DNA of 36,366 nucleotides, taken from positions 1 to 36,366 of the IMG/VR virus record IMGVR_UViG_3300050014_000178. One strand, given 5' to 3'. A program made the position numbers and the translations under genes. The notes beneath the pieces were generated by a model, which had not been told where the DNA came from, ran no database searches, and was given only the letters and a program-made list of their open reading frames with translations. This stretch comes from a virus. Position 1 is the first letter of the stretch. Every line of letters begins with the position of its first letter. Shown here piece after piece: positions 30,971 to 36,366 of this stretch.

Positions 30971-30994
30971 CCCCAGTTATGGGGCTATTTTTTT
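30971..30994. terminator. Hairpin CCCCA-GTTA-TGGGG with T-runs on both strands
   Basis: A 5-bp GC stem with a 4-nt loop is followed by CTA and seven T on the plus strand. On the minus strand the hairpin comes directly after the stop of the 35-aa ORF and is followed by AGTATCTTTT. It probably ends the tiny-ORF transcript and any short plus-strand RNA. Confidence 0.5.
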
Positions 30995-31092
30995 ATAATC
31001 TTTTTTAAGATCCACCTTTGGAACCAGTTAAGGCGTTGCATCTTGGCATTAAATAGCGTCTCAGCTATCTCTTTGAGTGTTTTGTCAGCCAT
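30985..31092 (-). CDS. Tiny basic protein (35 aa)
   Basis: ATG 31092-31090 to TAG 30987-30985 encodes a helical, basic peptide starting MADKTLKEIAETLFNAK and ending KKIIKK, with WFQRWILKKI as an amphipathic core. Its start overlaps the stop of the preceding tiny ORF (TGATG), the coupling style used in the real operons here, and a hairpin follows its stop. It may be a small DNA- or membrane-binding peptide. Confidence 0.45.
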   Translation of the reverse strand: MADKTLKEIAETLFNAKMQRLNWFQRWILKKIIKK

Positions 31093-31187
31093 CAGATTGT
31101 CCTAATTTTAAGAACTCGTTTAATCTCTGGTAAAGTTTTATCGTATTCGAAACCAATGGTGAATCGGTCTAGCTTGGATATATTCAT
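31092..31187 (-). CDS. Tiny protein (31 aa), possibly leaderless
   Basis: MNISKLDRFTIGFEYDKTL opens this 31-residue frame from ATG 31187; an ATG four codons earlier (31199) lies inside the -10 box. An extended -10 (TGTTATAAT) ends ten bases before the ATG, and there is no ribosome site, suggesting a nearly leaderless mRNA. It overlaps the next tiny ORF by one base. Function unknown. Confidence 0.4.
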   Translation of the reverse strand: MNISKLDRFTIGFEYDKTLPEIKRVLKIRTI

Positions 31188-31197
31188 TGTGCTTACC

Positions 31198-31206
31198 ATT
31201 ATAACA
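31198..31206 (-). promoter_or_regulatory. Extended -10 promoter for the tiny ORFs and HNH region
   Basis: The minus strand reads TG-T-TATAAT (31206-31198), a perfect extended -10, directly after the terminator of the upstream operon. It would restart transcription for the two tiny ORFs. Confidence 0.5.
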
Positions 31207-31210
31207 TATC

Positions 31211-31245
31211 AAAAAGGTCGATGGCTCTCGCAATACCATCGACCT
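31211..31245 (-). terminator. Terminator of the leftward recombination operon
   Basis: A perfect 10-bp stem, AGGTCGATGG (31245-31236 read on the minus strand) with CCATCGACCT (31224-31215), has an 11-nt loop and leads into TTTTT (31215-31211). It lies about 50 bases after the stop of the 75-aa gene. Confidence 0.9.
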
Positions 31246-31298
31246 CTGTGAGATGGGGACGTACCGAGTTGGCACACCCCCAGCAAGCAAAGCTTTGT

Positions 31299-31526
31299 CT
31301 ACTTCTCAGCAGACCCCTGTATTATATCATCTTTTTGCTTATCTTGCCACCCCTTAAATTCTACAAACAGCATATTGTCACTTCTCACATCTATGCCTTT
31401 GCGATATTTGCGCGCCGAATAGATGTGGGCTAGGCTCTGTAGGTACTTGAAGAAGTCTTCGTCCTCCGCCTCCTTCTTCCATGCCTCAGCCCGACGCTGA
31501 GACATGGTGATTGCTGGGTGTGGCAT
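31299..31526 (-). CDS. Hypothetical protein (75 aa), last gene of the recombination operon
   Basis: A charged, mostly helical protein beginning MPHPAITMSQRRAEAWKKEA, with an aromatic centre (FFKYLQSLAHIYSARKY) and a short beta segment (NMLFVEFKGW). Its start shares a base with the stop of the preceding gene (TAATG). No domain is recognised. It lies just before the operon terminator and is presumably co-expressed with the exonuclease. Confidence 0.65.
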   Translation of the reverse strand: MPHPAITMSQRRAEAWKKEAEDEDFFKYLQSLAHIYSARKYRKGIDVRSDNMLFVEFKGWQDKQKDDIIQGSAEK

Positions 31527-32047
31527 TACTTACGCCTAACTCGAATCTTTTTAGGTTTTTTGTCACCACCTTTTACCTTGATAGGCTTACGAAATTGCTT
31601 CTCGCCCCATTTGTGCTCAGCATTGCGCGCTAGGCTGTAAAATAGGTACTTCTCGCCAGCGTTCTTGACAGTGTAGGTTGATAGGATGCCTTCGTCGACA
31701 ACGTGCTTGAGAGCGACCAGAACATCGTGGGTTGGGTAGCCGCGCATCCAGGTTAATAGGAAATTCTCTTCTGGATCGGTTTCGTCGCGGGATAGGCGCT
31801 CAAACACATAGACCAAGTAGCCTTCAATGTTCGATATATCCTTACCAAATCGCCACATATCTGGCACCATGTCGACTGTGGCTTTTTTAGTTTTCTCGTC
31901 GACGATGATGTATCCCATGTCTTGTGCTGCCCATATCGCAGCGTTGACCTCTAAGGCTGGTAGTGAAAATAGTCCAGCTACCTCTGTTATAGTCTTGTCT
32001 GGGTATTCTCGCGCTAGGTAAACTAATTTGTGTACGTTTTCTTCCAT
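31526..32047 (-). CDS. Winged-helix-like protein in recombination operon (173 aa)
   Basis: The N-terminal 60 residues (DKTITEVAGLFSLPALEVNA, then MGYIIVDEKTKKATV) have the helix-turn-helix plus wing pattern of a winged HTH domain. The centre is helical, with a second possible winged unit (PTHDVLVALKHVVDEGILST). The C-terminal 30 residues are strongly basic (KPIKVKGGDKKPKK). It starts one base after the exonuclease stop. It may be a replication or regulatory DNA-binding protein; the DNA-binding call is by secondary-structure pattern only. Confidence 0.65.
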   Translation of the reverse strand: MEENVHKLVYLAREYPDKTITEVAGLFSLPALEVNAAIWAAQDMGYIIVDEKTKKATVDMVPDMWRFGKDISNIEGYLVYVFERLSRDETDPEENFLLTWMRGYPTHDVLVALKHVVDEGILSTYTVKNAGEKYLFYSLARNAEHKWGEKQFRKPIKVKGGDKKPKKIRVRRK

Positions 32048-32048
32048 C

Positions 32049-32765
32049 TTACCAATCTCCCAATTCGTGTTGATTATTTTGTTCTATTTCTGCCGGTGCA
32101 TCGCCCATGAAGTCAAATACGTTCTCCATGTCGAATACGCTTATGTCCTGATTTAGAGGCTCTGGGACGGCCAATTCTAGCCATTCGATGAACTCTGGGT
32201 CAGGGTAAACACGGATTACTTTCACTTTTTTAGTGTTTAGGTTGACAGCGATAAAGTCGCACCATGCCCGACCAGATGCCCAAAGTTGCCCTTGGATTTG
32301 TCTCCACCACTTCTGTGGGACGCCTTCTGATAGGATCGTGGTAAAACTGTTGTCTCTGACTATTTTGATTTCGACTAAACCGTCATCACCGACACCGCCA
32401 TCTGGCGATGCGACAAAGTGCTCGTTATACCAGCACCCGACTTCAAACACCTTAACGCCGCAAATTTTCTCGTATTGCTGACGCGCAAAGTCTTCGTAGT
32501 CGATGCCATCTTGCATAGCTGGGCTAATGAAGTTGTCGAAAGCTGTCCCGAAGGCGCGTTCGAATAGGATCTCTTTTTCATAGTCCAGACGTGCTTTAAG
32601 GGGCTTGCCTTTGGTTTTCTCGGCTCGACTAACTGATAGCCAGTCGTCTAGGCGTGATGCTGTGACCTTGCCTAAACGGATGTCAAACCACTCAGCGGTT
32701 CGCTGGGGCCCAGCAAAATAGCTAAACCCCTTTGGTGCCTTGATACTATTCAAAAGGGAAGACAT
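32049..32765 (-). CDS. YqaJ/lambda-type exonuclease (238 aa)
   Basis: A PD-(D/E)xK exonuclease of the YqaJ viral recombinase family, which digests one strand of duplex DNA to prepare recombination. Seen: the family opening RTAEWFDIRLGKVTASRL, then SPDGGVGDDGLVEIKIV, which supplies the catalytic Asp, Glu and Lys, then WWRQIQGQLWASG, the conserved Gln helix. The start is placed at ATG 32765, with GGAGA upstream and a 20-base overlap with the SSB-like gene. It partners the SSB-like and Sak4-like genes in a recombination module. Confidence 0.92.
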   Translation of the reverse strand: MSSLLNSIKAPKGFSYFAGPQRTAEWFDIRLGKVTASRLDDWLSVSRAEKTKGKPLKARLDYEKEILFERAFGTAFDNFISPAMQDGIDYEDFARQQYEKICGVKVFEVGCWYNEHFVASPDGGVGDDGLVEIKIVRDNSFTTILSEGVPQKWWRQIQGQLWASGRAWCDFIAVNLNTKKVKVIRVYPDPEFIEWLELAVPEPLNQDISVFDMENVFDFMGDAPAEIEQNNQHELGDW

Positions 32766-33285
32766 CTTCGACGTTCTCCGGCGTGATCTCTCCACCACCC
32801 ATTTCGTTAATAACAGCGGTCGCATCTGACACATTCTTCATTTTTGGCTCGTAACCGTAAATGTTTTTGTTCAGTTGGTCGTATTCTCGACCGTTAGATT
32901 TGCTGGTGTACTTTTCGCCAGTCTTTTCGACTAGCAGCCAACATTCTTTGCCGCGCAAGGCTTCACAAAGTTTCAATAACTCGTCAGTGTCTTTGACGGC
33001 ATCAATCGCTTTGCGGGTCTTCTCTTTGGCAGCGTCATTAACGGCGTTGTGAACGAATATAGCGCGGATAGTGTTAAAGCTGTATGGCTTTGCCTTCTCA
33101 GTAAAATAGACGCGGGCATTGCCCTCTTCGCCACCTTCGCCGACCAGCTCGAACTCAAAATACTCTGATCCCTTATCGGTCTCGCCAGCTTTCACGCTGA
33201 CTATCTGTACCTTGAATATGCCTTCGCCAAAATAGTTATTGTTAAACACTTTTTCTACCTTGTCCTCATCTGTGAATTTTGCCAT
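32746..33285 (-). CDS. SSB-like / DUF669-type ssDNA-binding protein (179 aa)
   Basis: The N-terminal region (GIFKVQIVSVKAGETDKG, then YFEFELVGEGG) looks like the OB-fold-like opening of DUF669 phage proteins, which are taken to bind single-stranded DNA. The centre is helical (AIFVHNAVNDAAKEKTRKA). The protein ends EDVFPFE, a short acidic, aromatic tail closely resembling the DDxxPF tip through which bacterial SSB recruits partner enzymes. It sits between the exonuclease and the Sak4-like ATPase, as expected in a recombination module. Confidence 0.7.
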   Translation of the reverse strand: MAKFTDEDKVEKVFNNNYFGEGIFKVQIVSVKAGETDKGSEYFEFELVGEGGEEGNARVYFTEKAKPYSFNTIRAIFVHNAVNDAAKEKTRKAIDAVKDTDELLKLCEALRGKECWLLVEKTGEKYTSKSNGREYDQLNKNIYGYEPKMKNVSDATAVINEMGGGEITPENVEDVFPFE

Positions 33286-33286
33286 T

Positions 33287-33727
33287 TTATACCTCGTGCT
33301 TTCCTTCTACTTTACGGTATGATCGTTCAAGCTGACGATCTTTTAATGCTTGAAGTGCTTGTTCAATATGAGTAATTGCCATGCTGTTTGCTCGGTCGCG
33401 GAACTTGCTTTCGTTGAAGAATTCAAGACGTTGTAGCGCAGCCCAAAGAACATCCTCGACAAATGCGCCATTAGGTGGCAGTAGTTCATCTGTGCCTTCT
33501 TGTCCGCGGGGTCCGTTTTGCCAAACTATTGAGACAGCCTCAATTTTTGGTAGTCCAACAATAACATCGTTTTCTAGTGGCGACTCTGTCTCTAATTTTA
33601 CAAAACCACCAGTAGGGTTGCCGTTAGGGTCTAATGTGTTACTAGCGGTAACATCAGGGTTTATATTGTAAGCTATTCGATATTCGGGTCCCGAAATTAC
33701 TTCTTGATAATAAGCGTTATTTTCCAT
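33287..33727 (-). CDS. Acb2/Tad1-hairpin-domain protein, possible cyclic-nucleotide sponge (146 aa)
   Basis: The start is ATG 33727, eight bases after GGAGG. Residues 1-60 are a beta-rich extension. Residues 70-73 are QNGP, and then comes PPNGAFVEDVLWAALQRLEF, an R-x-N-x-x-AITHIEQALQAL helix (112-128) and a final R-x-VEGKHE (138-145). This order (QNGP, NGxxxEDxLxAxxxRL, R-N-x-AI-x-x-(I/L)E-x-AL, VEGK-E) is the pattern recalled for phage proteins carrying the Acb2/Tad1 hairpin domain. Characterised relatives (Acb2, Tad1) bind cyclic nucleotides and block CBASS or Thoeris defence. The function here is inference; it has a longer N-terminus than Acb2. Confidence 0.72.
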   Translation of the reverse strand: MENNAYYQEVISGPEYRIAYNINPDVTASNTLDPNGNPTGGFVKLETESPLENDVIVGLPKIEAVSIVWQNGPRGQEGTDELLPPNGAFVEDVLWAALQRLEFFNESKFRDRANSMAITHIEQALQALKDRQLERSYRKVEGKHEV

Positions 33728-33819
33728 TATTTTGTCCTCCAATTTTTAATTGATTTACTAACTGCTTTAACGATTCTGCCCATCAACGTCCCTAACATTC
33801 CTCCGGCAGCCCAGTTCAT
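33727..33819 (-). CDS. 30-residue basic amphipathic protein next to the Acb2/Tad1-like gene
   Basis: ATG 33819 to TAA 33729-33727 encodes 30 residues opening MNWAAGGMLGTLMGRIVKAV and ending KNWRTK. The hydrophobic start and basic end could form one amphipathic helix. GGAAAGG lies upstream in the end of the Sak4-like gene, and the stop shares a base with the Acb2/Tad1-like start. The downstream ribosome site GGAGG lies inside this ORF, so translation of the two is linked. Function unknown. Confidence 0.5.
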   Translation of the reverse strand: MNWAAGGMLGTLMGRIVKAVSKSIKNWRTK

Positions 33820-33822
33820 AGC

Positions 33823-34518
33823 TTATTTTACCTTTCCTACTTTAACTGATTTCTTCGGCAACTCCCAACCGATAGCGGTTAAGAATGACTCGATATCACC
33901 AAAATCGACCTTACCAGCCATGATCTCCCGCTTACTGATTATGTTTGCTTTGTGCTTTTCACCATCAAATGATGTTAACACCTGAGCATCCATAAATCGA
34001 GTGAGTAGTCGGATGTTCTTGAACTCGCTATCAAGCATTATAGACCCACTAATGTCGTCTATACGGCGCTTGATGTAGCTAAGCACAATCACATTCATGT
34101 TGATGTTGGCAAGGGCATTAGCGAAGGCTGAGACGCGTGAGTTGAGCACGCCTGTGGCACGACCGTAAGGCACATCATTAAGTGATGCGATGTTCTTACC
34201 ATCGGTTGTCTTGAAACCTTGCTTATTGAACTCGTCTAACACGCCTTTGGTGAAGATATCGACAATGCCCTCAATCGTGTCGATAACAAGAGTTTTATAA
34301 TCTTTGCTCTTGACACCCAACTCCATTGCCTCACGGATATCGGTGACACTCTTCACGTTAACAGCATGTAGACCCGCTTTGGCTGCGTTGCCATCGGTGC
34401 TAATAAATAGCGGTGACGGTGACTTGGCGGCCAAGGTGGTTTTACCGGCGAATGGTTCGCCTATGACCAGGAACTTGCTCGGTGCTTGTGGTGTAGCTTT
34501 TACGATTTCTACGGTCAT
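33823..34518 (-). CDS. Sak4-like RecA-fold ATPase (231 aa)
   Basis: A phage recombination ATPase of the AAA_24/Sak4 type, which helps pair single-stranded DNA together with an SSB. Walker A GEPFAGKTT is at residues 20-28 (Lys26) and Walker B TLVIDTIEG has Asp80 and Glu83. Other features are YIKRRIDDISG, typical of the family's sensor region, and a basic C-terminus. No DnaB-type extras are present. Coupled by TAATG to the ribbon-helix-helix gene and followed by the 30-aa, Acb2/Tad1-like, SSB-like and exonuclease genes. Confidence 0.85.
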   Translation of the reverse strand: MTVEIVKATPQAPSKFLVIGEPFAGKTTLAAKSPSPLFISTDGNAAKAGLHAVNVKSVTDIREAMELGVKSKDYKTLVIDTIEGIVDIFTKGVLDEFNKQGFKTTDGKNIASLNDVPYGRATGVLNSRVSAFANALANINMNVIVLSYIKRRIDDISGSIMLDSEFKNIRLLTRFMDAQVLTSFDGEKHKANIISKREIMAGKVDFGDIESFLTAIGWELPKKSVKVGKVK

Positions 34519-34679
34519 TATGCTTCCTCCAGCTCTCGCTTATAAGATTCAATCGCGCATCTTACCACATAGCTGACACTGACCTGATCGGCGTCGGCAA
34601 GGTTGCGGACGTACTCAATCAAGCCAATCGGCAATGATATGCTGATTGTCTCTTTTACGTTGATTTGTTTTTTGACCAT
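34518..34679 (-). CDS. Ribbon-helix-helix regulator (53 aa)
   Basis: 53 residues in the Arc/CopG pattern: a short N-terminal beta strand (ETISISLP), then helix 1 (GLIEYVRNLADAD), a turn and helix 2 (SYVVRCAIESYKREL). Such proteins bind DNA as dimers through the strand pair and repress promoters. AGGAGG precedes the start. An operator-like TTAGTGCTAA overlaps the expected transcription start of this unit (34866-34875), so self-repression is a reasonable guess. It is the only clear transcription regulator in the window. Confidence 0.75.
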   Translation of the reverse strand: MVKKQINVKETISISLPIGLIEYVRNLADADQVSVSYVVRCAIESYKRELEEA

Positions 34680-34680
34680 G

Positions 34681-34845
34681 TTACCTGTCCTCCTCGTTAT
34701 TTAATTCGTGTTGCTCTCGCAAAAATTCTTCGTCGGCCGCATCATTCTCGCGGGCCTCATCACTTTCGTCGAAATCCGTACCAAAGGTGTCATCTTCTTC
34801 AGTGAGTTCGCCTGGTTCCGGATATCCGGCTGGGTTTTGTTTCAT
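34681..34845 (-). CDS. Highly acidic 54-residue protein
   Basis: Of 54 residues, 21 are Asp or Glu and only four are Lys or Arg; the core runs ELTEEDDTFGTDFDESDE. The start ATG 34845 is preceded by GAGG, and the gene ends one base before the regulator start. The charge would allow it to mimic DNA or to bind basic proteins, as small phage anti-restriction or host-inhibiting proteins do. No homologue is recognised, so this is only a possibility. It is the first gene after the TTGACA promoter. Confidence 0.65.
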   Translation of the reverse strand: MKQNPAGYPEPGELTEEDDTFGTDFDESDEARENDAADEEFLREQHELNNEEDR

Positions 34846-34865
34846 TTTACCTCGCTTTGCTCAAC

Positions 34866-34875
34866 TTAGTGCTAA
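34866..34875. promoter_or_regulatory. Operator-like inverted repeat TTAG-TG-CTAA
   Basis: TTAG (34866-34869) and CTAA (34872-34875) are inverted around two bases, close to the expected transcription start of the promoter at 34879-34905. Short TNAG-like inverted sites suit ribbon-helix-helix dimers. A tandem array is not seen, so this is weak evidence. Confidence 0.35.
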
Positions 34876-34878
34876 TAG

Positions 34879-34905
34879 TTTATATTATTTTTTGCTAGAT
34901 GTCAA
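34879..34905 (-). promoter_or_regulatory. Promoter of the regulator/recombination operon
   Basis: On the minus strand, a consensus TTGACA (34905-34900) is followed by TATAAA (34884-34879) at 15 bp, or TAAACT (34882-34877) at 17 bp. The stretch between is very A-rich. It lies just after the SNF2-type helicase stop and drives the acidic protein, regulator and recombination genes. Confidence 0.6.
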
Positions 34906-34938
34906 TAGGCCTACTGGTCTCCTTTGTTTGTGAGTTGG

Positions 34939-36183
34939 TCATAACTGCTCCTTCCATTGGCTTGCTTGAAAATCATTTTTACCGCGCAAACACTGATAGA
35001 TATCCTCCTCAATACTATTCGGTGTCCTAAAGTTATAAAACGTCGTCTTTTGTGTTTGGCCGTTGCGGTAGACACGACCAACACTCTGGATATATTCGGC
35101 GTAGCTATATGTCGGTGAAAAGTAGATCACTTGCGTGGCGTAGGTCATTTCCACGCCAGTGCTGCCGGACTTGTAATGAGATAGGGTGATGGTGCGCTTG
35201 GTGGTAGCCCATTCGCTCTTCGTCGGTAGTTCGTGGTGTTGTCCGTTCTGTCTGAAAACCAGGCGGTCACTGTGTTTCTTTGATATCATTTCTGATATAG
35301 CATCGTGCTCGGTGACGTAGTTGTAGAATATGACGATATTCTCGTCGGTGCCCTCAATCAAATCTGATAGATAGTCTAGTTTACCTTTGGTAAGTGTCTG
35401 GCGGAGCGCGTGTGCCAAGGCTGAAGGGTTGTCTAATATATCACCAGCCAGATTTTGGCGGGATATTATAGTTTTTAGATATTCCTTCGGTCGCGTAAAG
35501 TCGACGCCTATGAATTGACGATCCGGCAAGTCTAGCGCCTGTGCCTTGGTTAATCGGCGTGACATCCCTTGCCATTGCCCAGCCATTTCGCCTTCGTGCC
35601 AGTAGTTAATCAGTTCAGGAAAACCCTTATAAGTAACATAATTGCAATAGCGTTTTTTGAATTCTGTGATATTTCTAACAAAACTAAACATTTTGCTATA
35701 GTTCGCGAAGTCGATCCAGCCATTTGGTAATGGTGTAGCTGATAGCCCCACGAAGAATTTAGCATCCTTCGCAGCATAATACATAGCTTGCCCCGCCCCG
35801 CTCTGCGGATTCTTCGCCTTGTGCACCTCATCGGCTATAACCGCCCATTGTCGACCACCATACTGTGGCGCATACTGGTGCCAGATTGCCCGCTTGCCTT
35901 TTCTGAACTGTTCTAGCGACGGCTCGCGACTGAACTTTTCGTAGCTGTATATGTGATATTCAGGCTCGTTGCCTTCACCAAAATATTCAGTAATTTCGCG
36001 CTCCCAGTCTTTTGTTCGGACCTTGGATGCGGGTGCCACGATTAGTAGTGGCGTGCCAGATGCAAGGCGCTTGTAATGCTCTAGCGCCATGAAAGTCTTG
36101 CCAGTGCCAGTGTCGGCTGCCATGATGGCGCGTGGTGGTAGCTTGTCCAGGTATTTAAGTTGATATTCGTATAGTTTAATCAT
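34939..36183 (-). CDS. SNF2-type DNA helicase/translocase (414 aa)
   Basis: A superfamily 2 ATPase that moves on duplex DNA. Motifs: Gln8 in a YEYQ motif, Walker A DTGTGKT at residues 24-30, Walker B with ADEVHKAK near 117 (DEVH), motif III GLSATPLPNGW, and motif VI QSVGRVYRNGQTQKT, whose arginines complete the active site, as in SNF2/Rad54-like phage proteins. The full-length core has no extra nuclease domain. It starts within the stop of the 99-aa gene that crosses the circle junction and ends just before the promoter of the next unit. It probably supports recombination or replication restart. Confidence 0.93.
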   Translation of the reverse strand: MIKLYEYQLKYLDKLPPRAIMAADTGTGKTFMALEHYKRLASGTPLLIVAPASKVRTKDWEREITEYFGEGNEPEYHIYSYEKFSREPSLEQFRKGKRAIWHQYAPQYGGRQWAVIADEVHKAKNPQSGAGQAMYYAAKDAKFFVGLSATPLPNGWIDFANYSKMFSFVRNITEFKKRYCNYVTYKGFPELINYWHEGEMAGQWQGMSRRLTKAQALDLPDRQFIGVDFTRPKEYLKTIISRQNLAGDILDNPSALAHALRQTLTKGKLDYLSDLIEGTDENIVIFYNYVTEHDAISEMISKKHSDRLVFRQNGQHHELPTKSEWATTKRTITLSHYKSGSTGVEMTYATQVIYFSPTYSYAEYIQSVGRVYRNGQTQKTTFYNFRTPNSIEEDIYQCLRGKNDFQASQWKEQL

Positions 36184-36366
36184 TACTAATCCCCAACAAC
36201 TTTTTAAGGTCCCACGCTACTTCATCAACAGTTTGATAATCCATATTCCACTCAAGCGTTATACGTTGCCGCCAACCCGAACCGTTTTTCTCGGCACTCT
36301 TTTCTGCTATGATAACAATAGCTTCGTAGTCGGTATCTTTGCGATGGGAGTCAAGATTTACAGTAG
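36176..36366 (-). CDS. C-terminal part of the junction-crossing 99-aa hypothetical protein
   Basis: The frame enters from the window end (through the repeat copy 36272-36366) and stops at TAA 36178-36176, eight bases inside the SNF2-type helicase gene. The final residues read LKKLLGISND. Joined to the part at 1-204 it forms one 99-aa gene with no frameshift, which supports circularity. Function unknown. Confidence 0.8.
   Translation of the reverse strand, partial: TVNLDSHRKDTDYEAIVIIAEKSAEKNGSGWRQRITLEWNMDYQTVDEVAWDLKKLLGISND
36272..36366. repeat. Terminal direct repeat, right copy
   Basis: Identical over 95 bases to 1-95. See the left copy for interpretation. Treat one copy as redundant when joining the circle. 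Confidence 0.95.

Noticed and set aside
31221-31433. Plus-strand frame of 70 codons opposite the 75-aa gene
   Set aside because: No ribosome site, and it is mostly a mirror of the minus-strand gene and terminator.
34895-34942. 15-codon minus-strand ORF overlapping the SNF2-type helicase stop by ATGA
   Set aside because: Too short, and it overlaps the -35 box of the next promoter; the overlap may be chance.
1-36366. tRNA genes, CRISPR arrays, integrase/attachment sites, reverse transcriptase (diversity-generating element)
   Set aside because: Reading both strands, no cloverleaf with a GTTC-type T-arm, no regularly spaced repeats, no recombinase and no reverse-transcriptase motif was found; a tRNA scan would confirm this.

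Overview
The window looks like a complete, circular or circularly permuted phage genome. Its first and last 95 bases are identical (1-95 and 36272-36366), and one small gene reads continuously across the joined ends, so the unique length is about 36,271 bp. Portal, large terminase, capsid, scaffold, adaptor/nozzle-like, fibre, endolysin and holin-like genes are all present. There is no tail-tube or tape-measure gene, and there is a very long internal-virion-type protein next to adaptor- and nozzle-like genes, so a short-tailed (podovirus-like) virion is the best reading. No integrase or CI-type repressor is visible, which suggests a virulent phage. The host cannot be named from sequence alone. 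Near-universal AGGAGG-type ribosome sites, a GH25 muramidase with no spanins, and small conserved early proteins of a kind recalled from phages of Gram-positive bacteria point to a Gram-positive or Gram-positive-like host. TGA, TAA and TAG all act as stops.

Layout. (1) 1-2285, minus strand: tightly coupled small early genes of unknown function. (2) 2286-3304: a non-coding, AT-rich control region with five GTGTACAC-type sites, a perfect 14-bp inverted repeat flanking an A/T tract, a leftward promoter, rightward promoter candidates, a nine-codon minigene with its own terminator, and operator-like hairpins. It is the best candidate for the replication origin and the early regulatory switch. (3) 3305-7281, plus: SF3/D5-type helicase, cytosine-5 DNA methyltransferase, an unknown protein and a VRR-NUC nuclease. 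(4) 7329-19661, plus: virion morphogenesis (internal proteins, adaptor, nozzle, portal, scaffold). (5) 19636-20979, minus: large terminase, inverted inside the structural block. (6) 21075-21938, plus: major capsid protein in its own promoter-to-terminator unit. (7) 22049-30514, plus: appendage proteins, lysis genes (small membrane proteins, GH25 lysozyme), two collagen-like fibres, and a second holin-like gene. (8) 36183 back to 30551, minus: SNF2-type helicase, acidic protein, ribbon-helix-helix regulator, Sak4-like ATPase, a 30-aa protein, an Acb2/Tad1-hairpin-type protein (possible anti-CBASS/anti-Thoeris sponge), an SSB-like protein, YqaJ-type exonuclease, wHTH-like protein, tiny ORFs and HNH endonuclease. 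A bidirectional terminator at 30512-30553 closes both convergent blocks.

How it fits together. Leftward early transcription from about 2290 passes through the small unknown genes and, across the circle junction, into the helicase and recombination module. Rightward transcription supplies the replicative helicase and DNA modification, then the virion and lysis genes. No DNA polymerase or primase is visible, so replication probably relies on host enzymes loaded by the phage SF3 helicase. The most novel-looking items are the candidate origin, the Acb2/Tad1-like protein, the minigene with its terminator, promoters that start almost on the ATG (leaderless transcripts), the inverted terminase, and an endolysin with a PPVVx repeat linker and an aromatic amphipathic tail.
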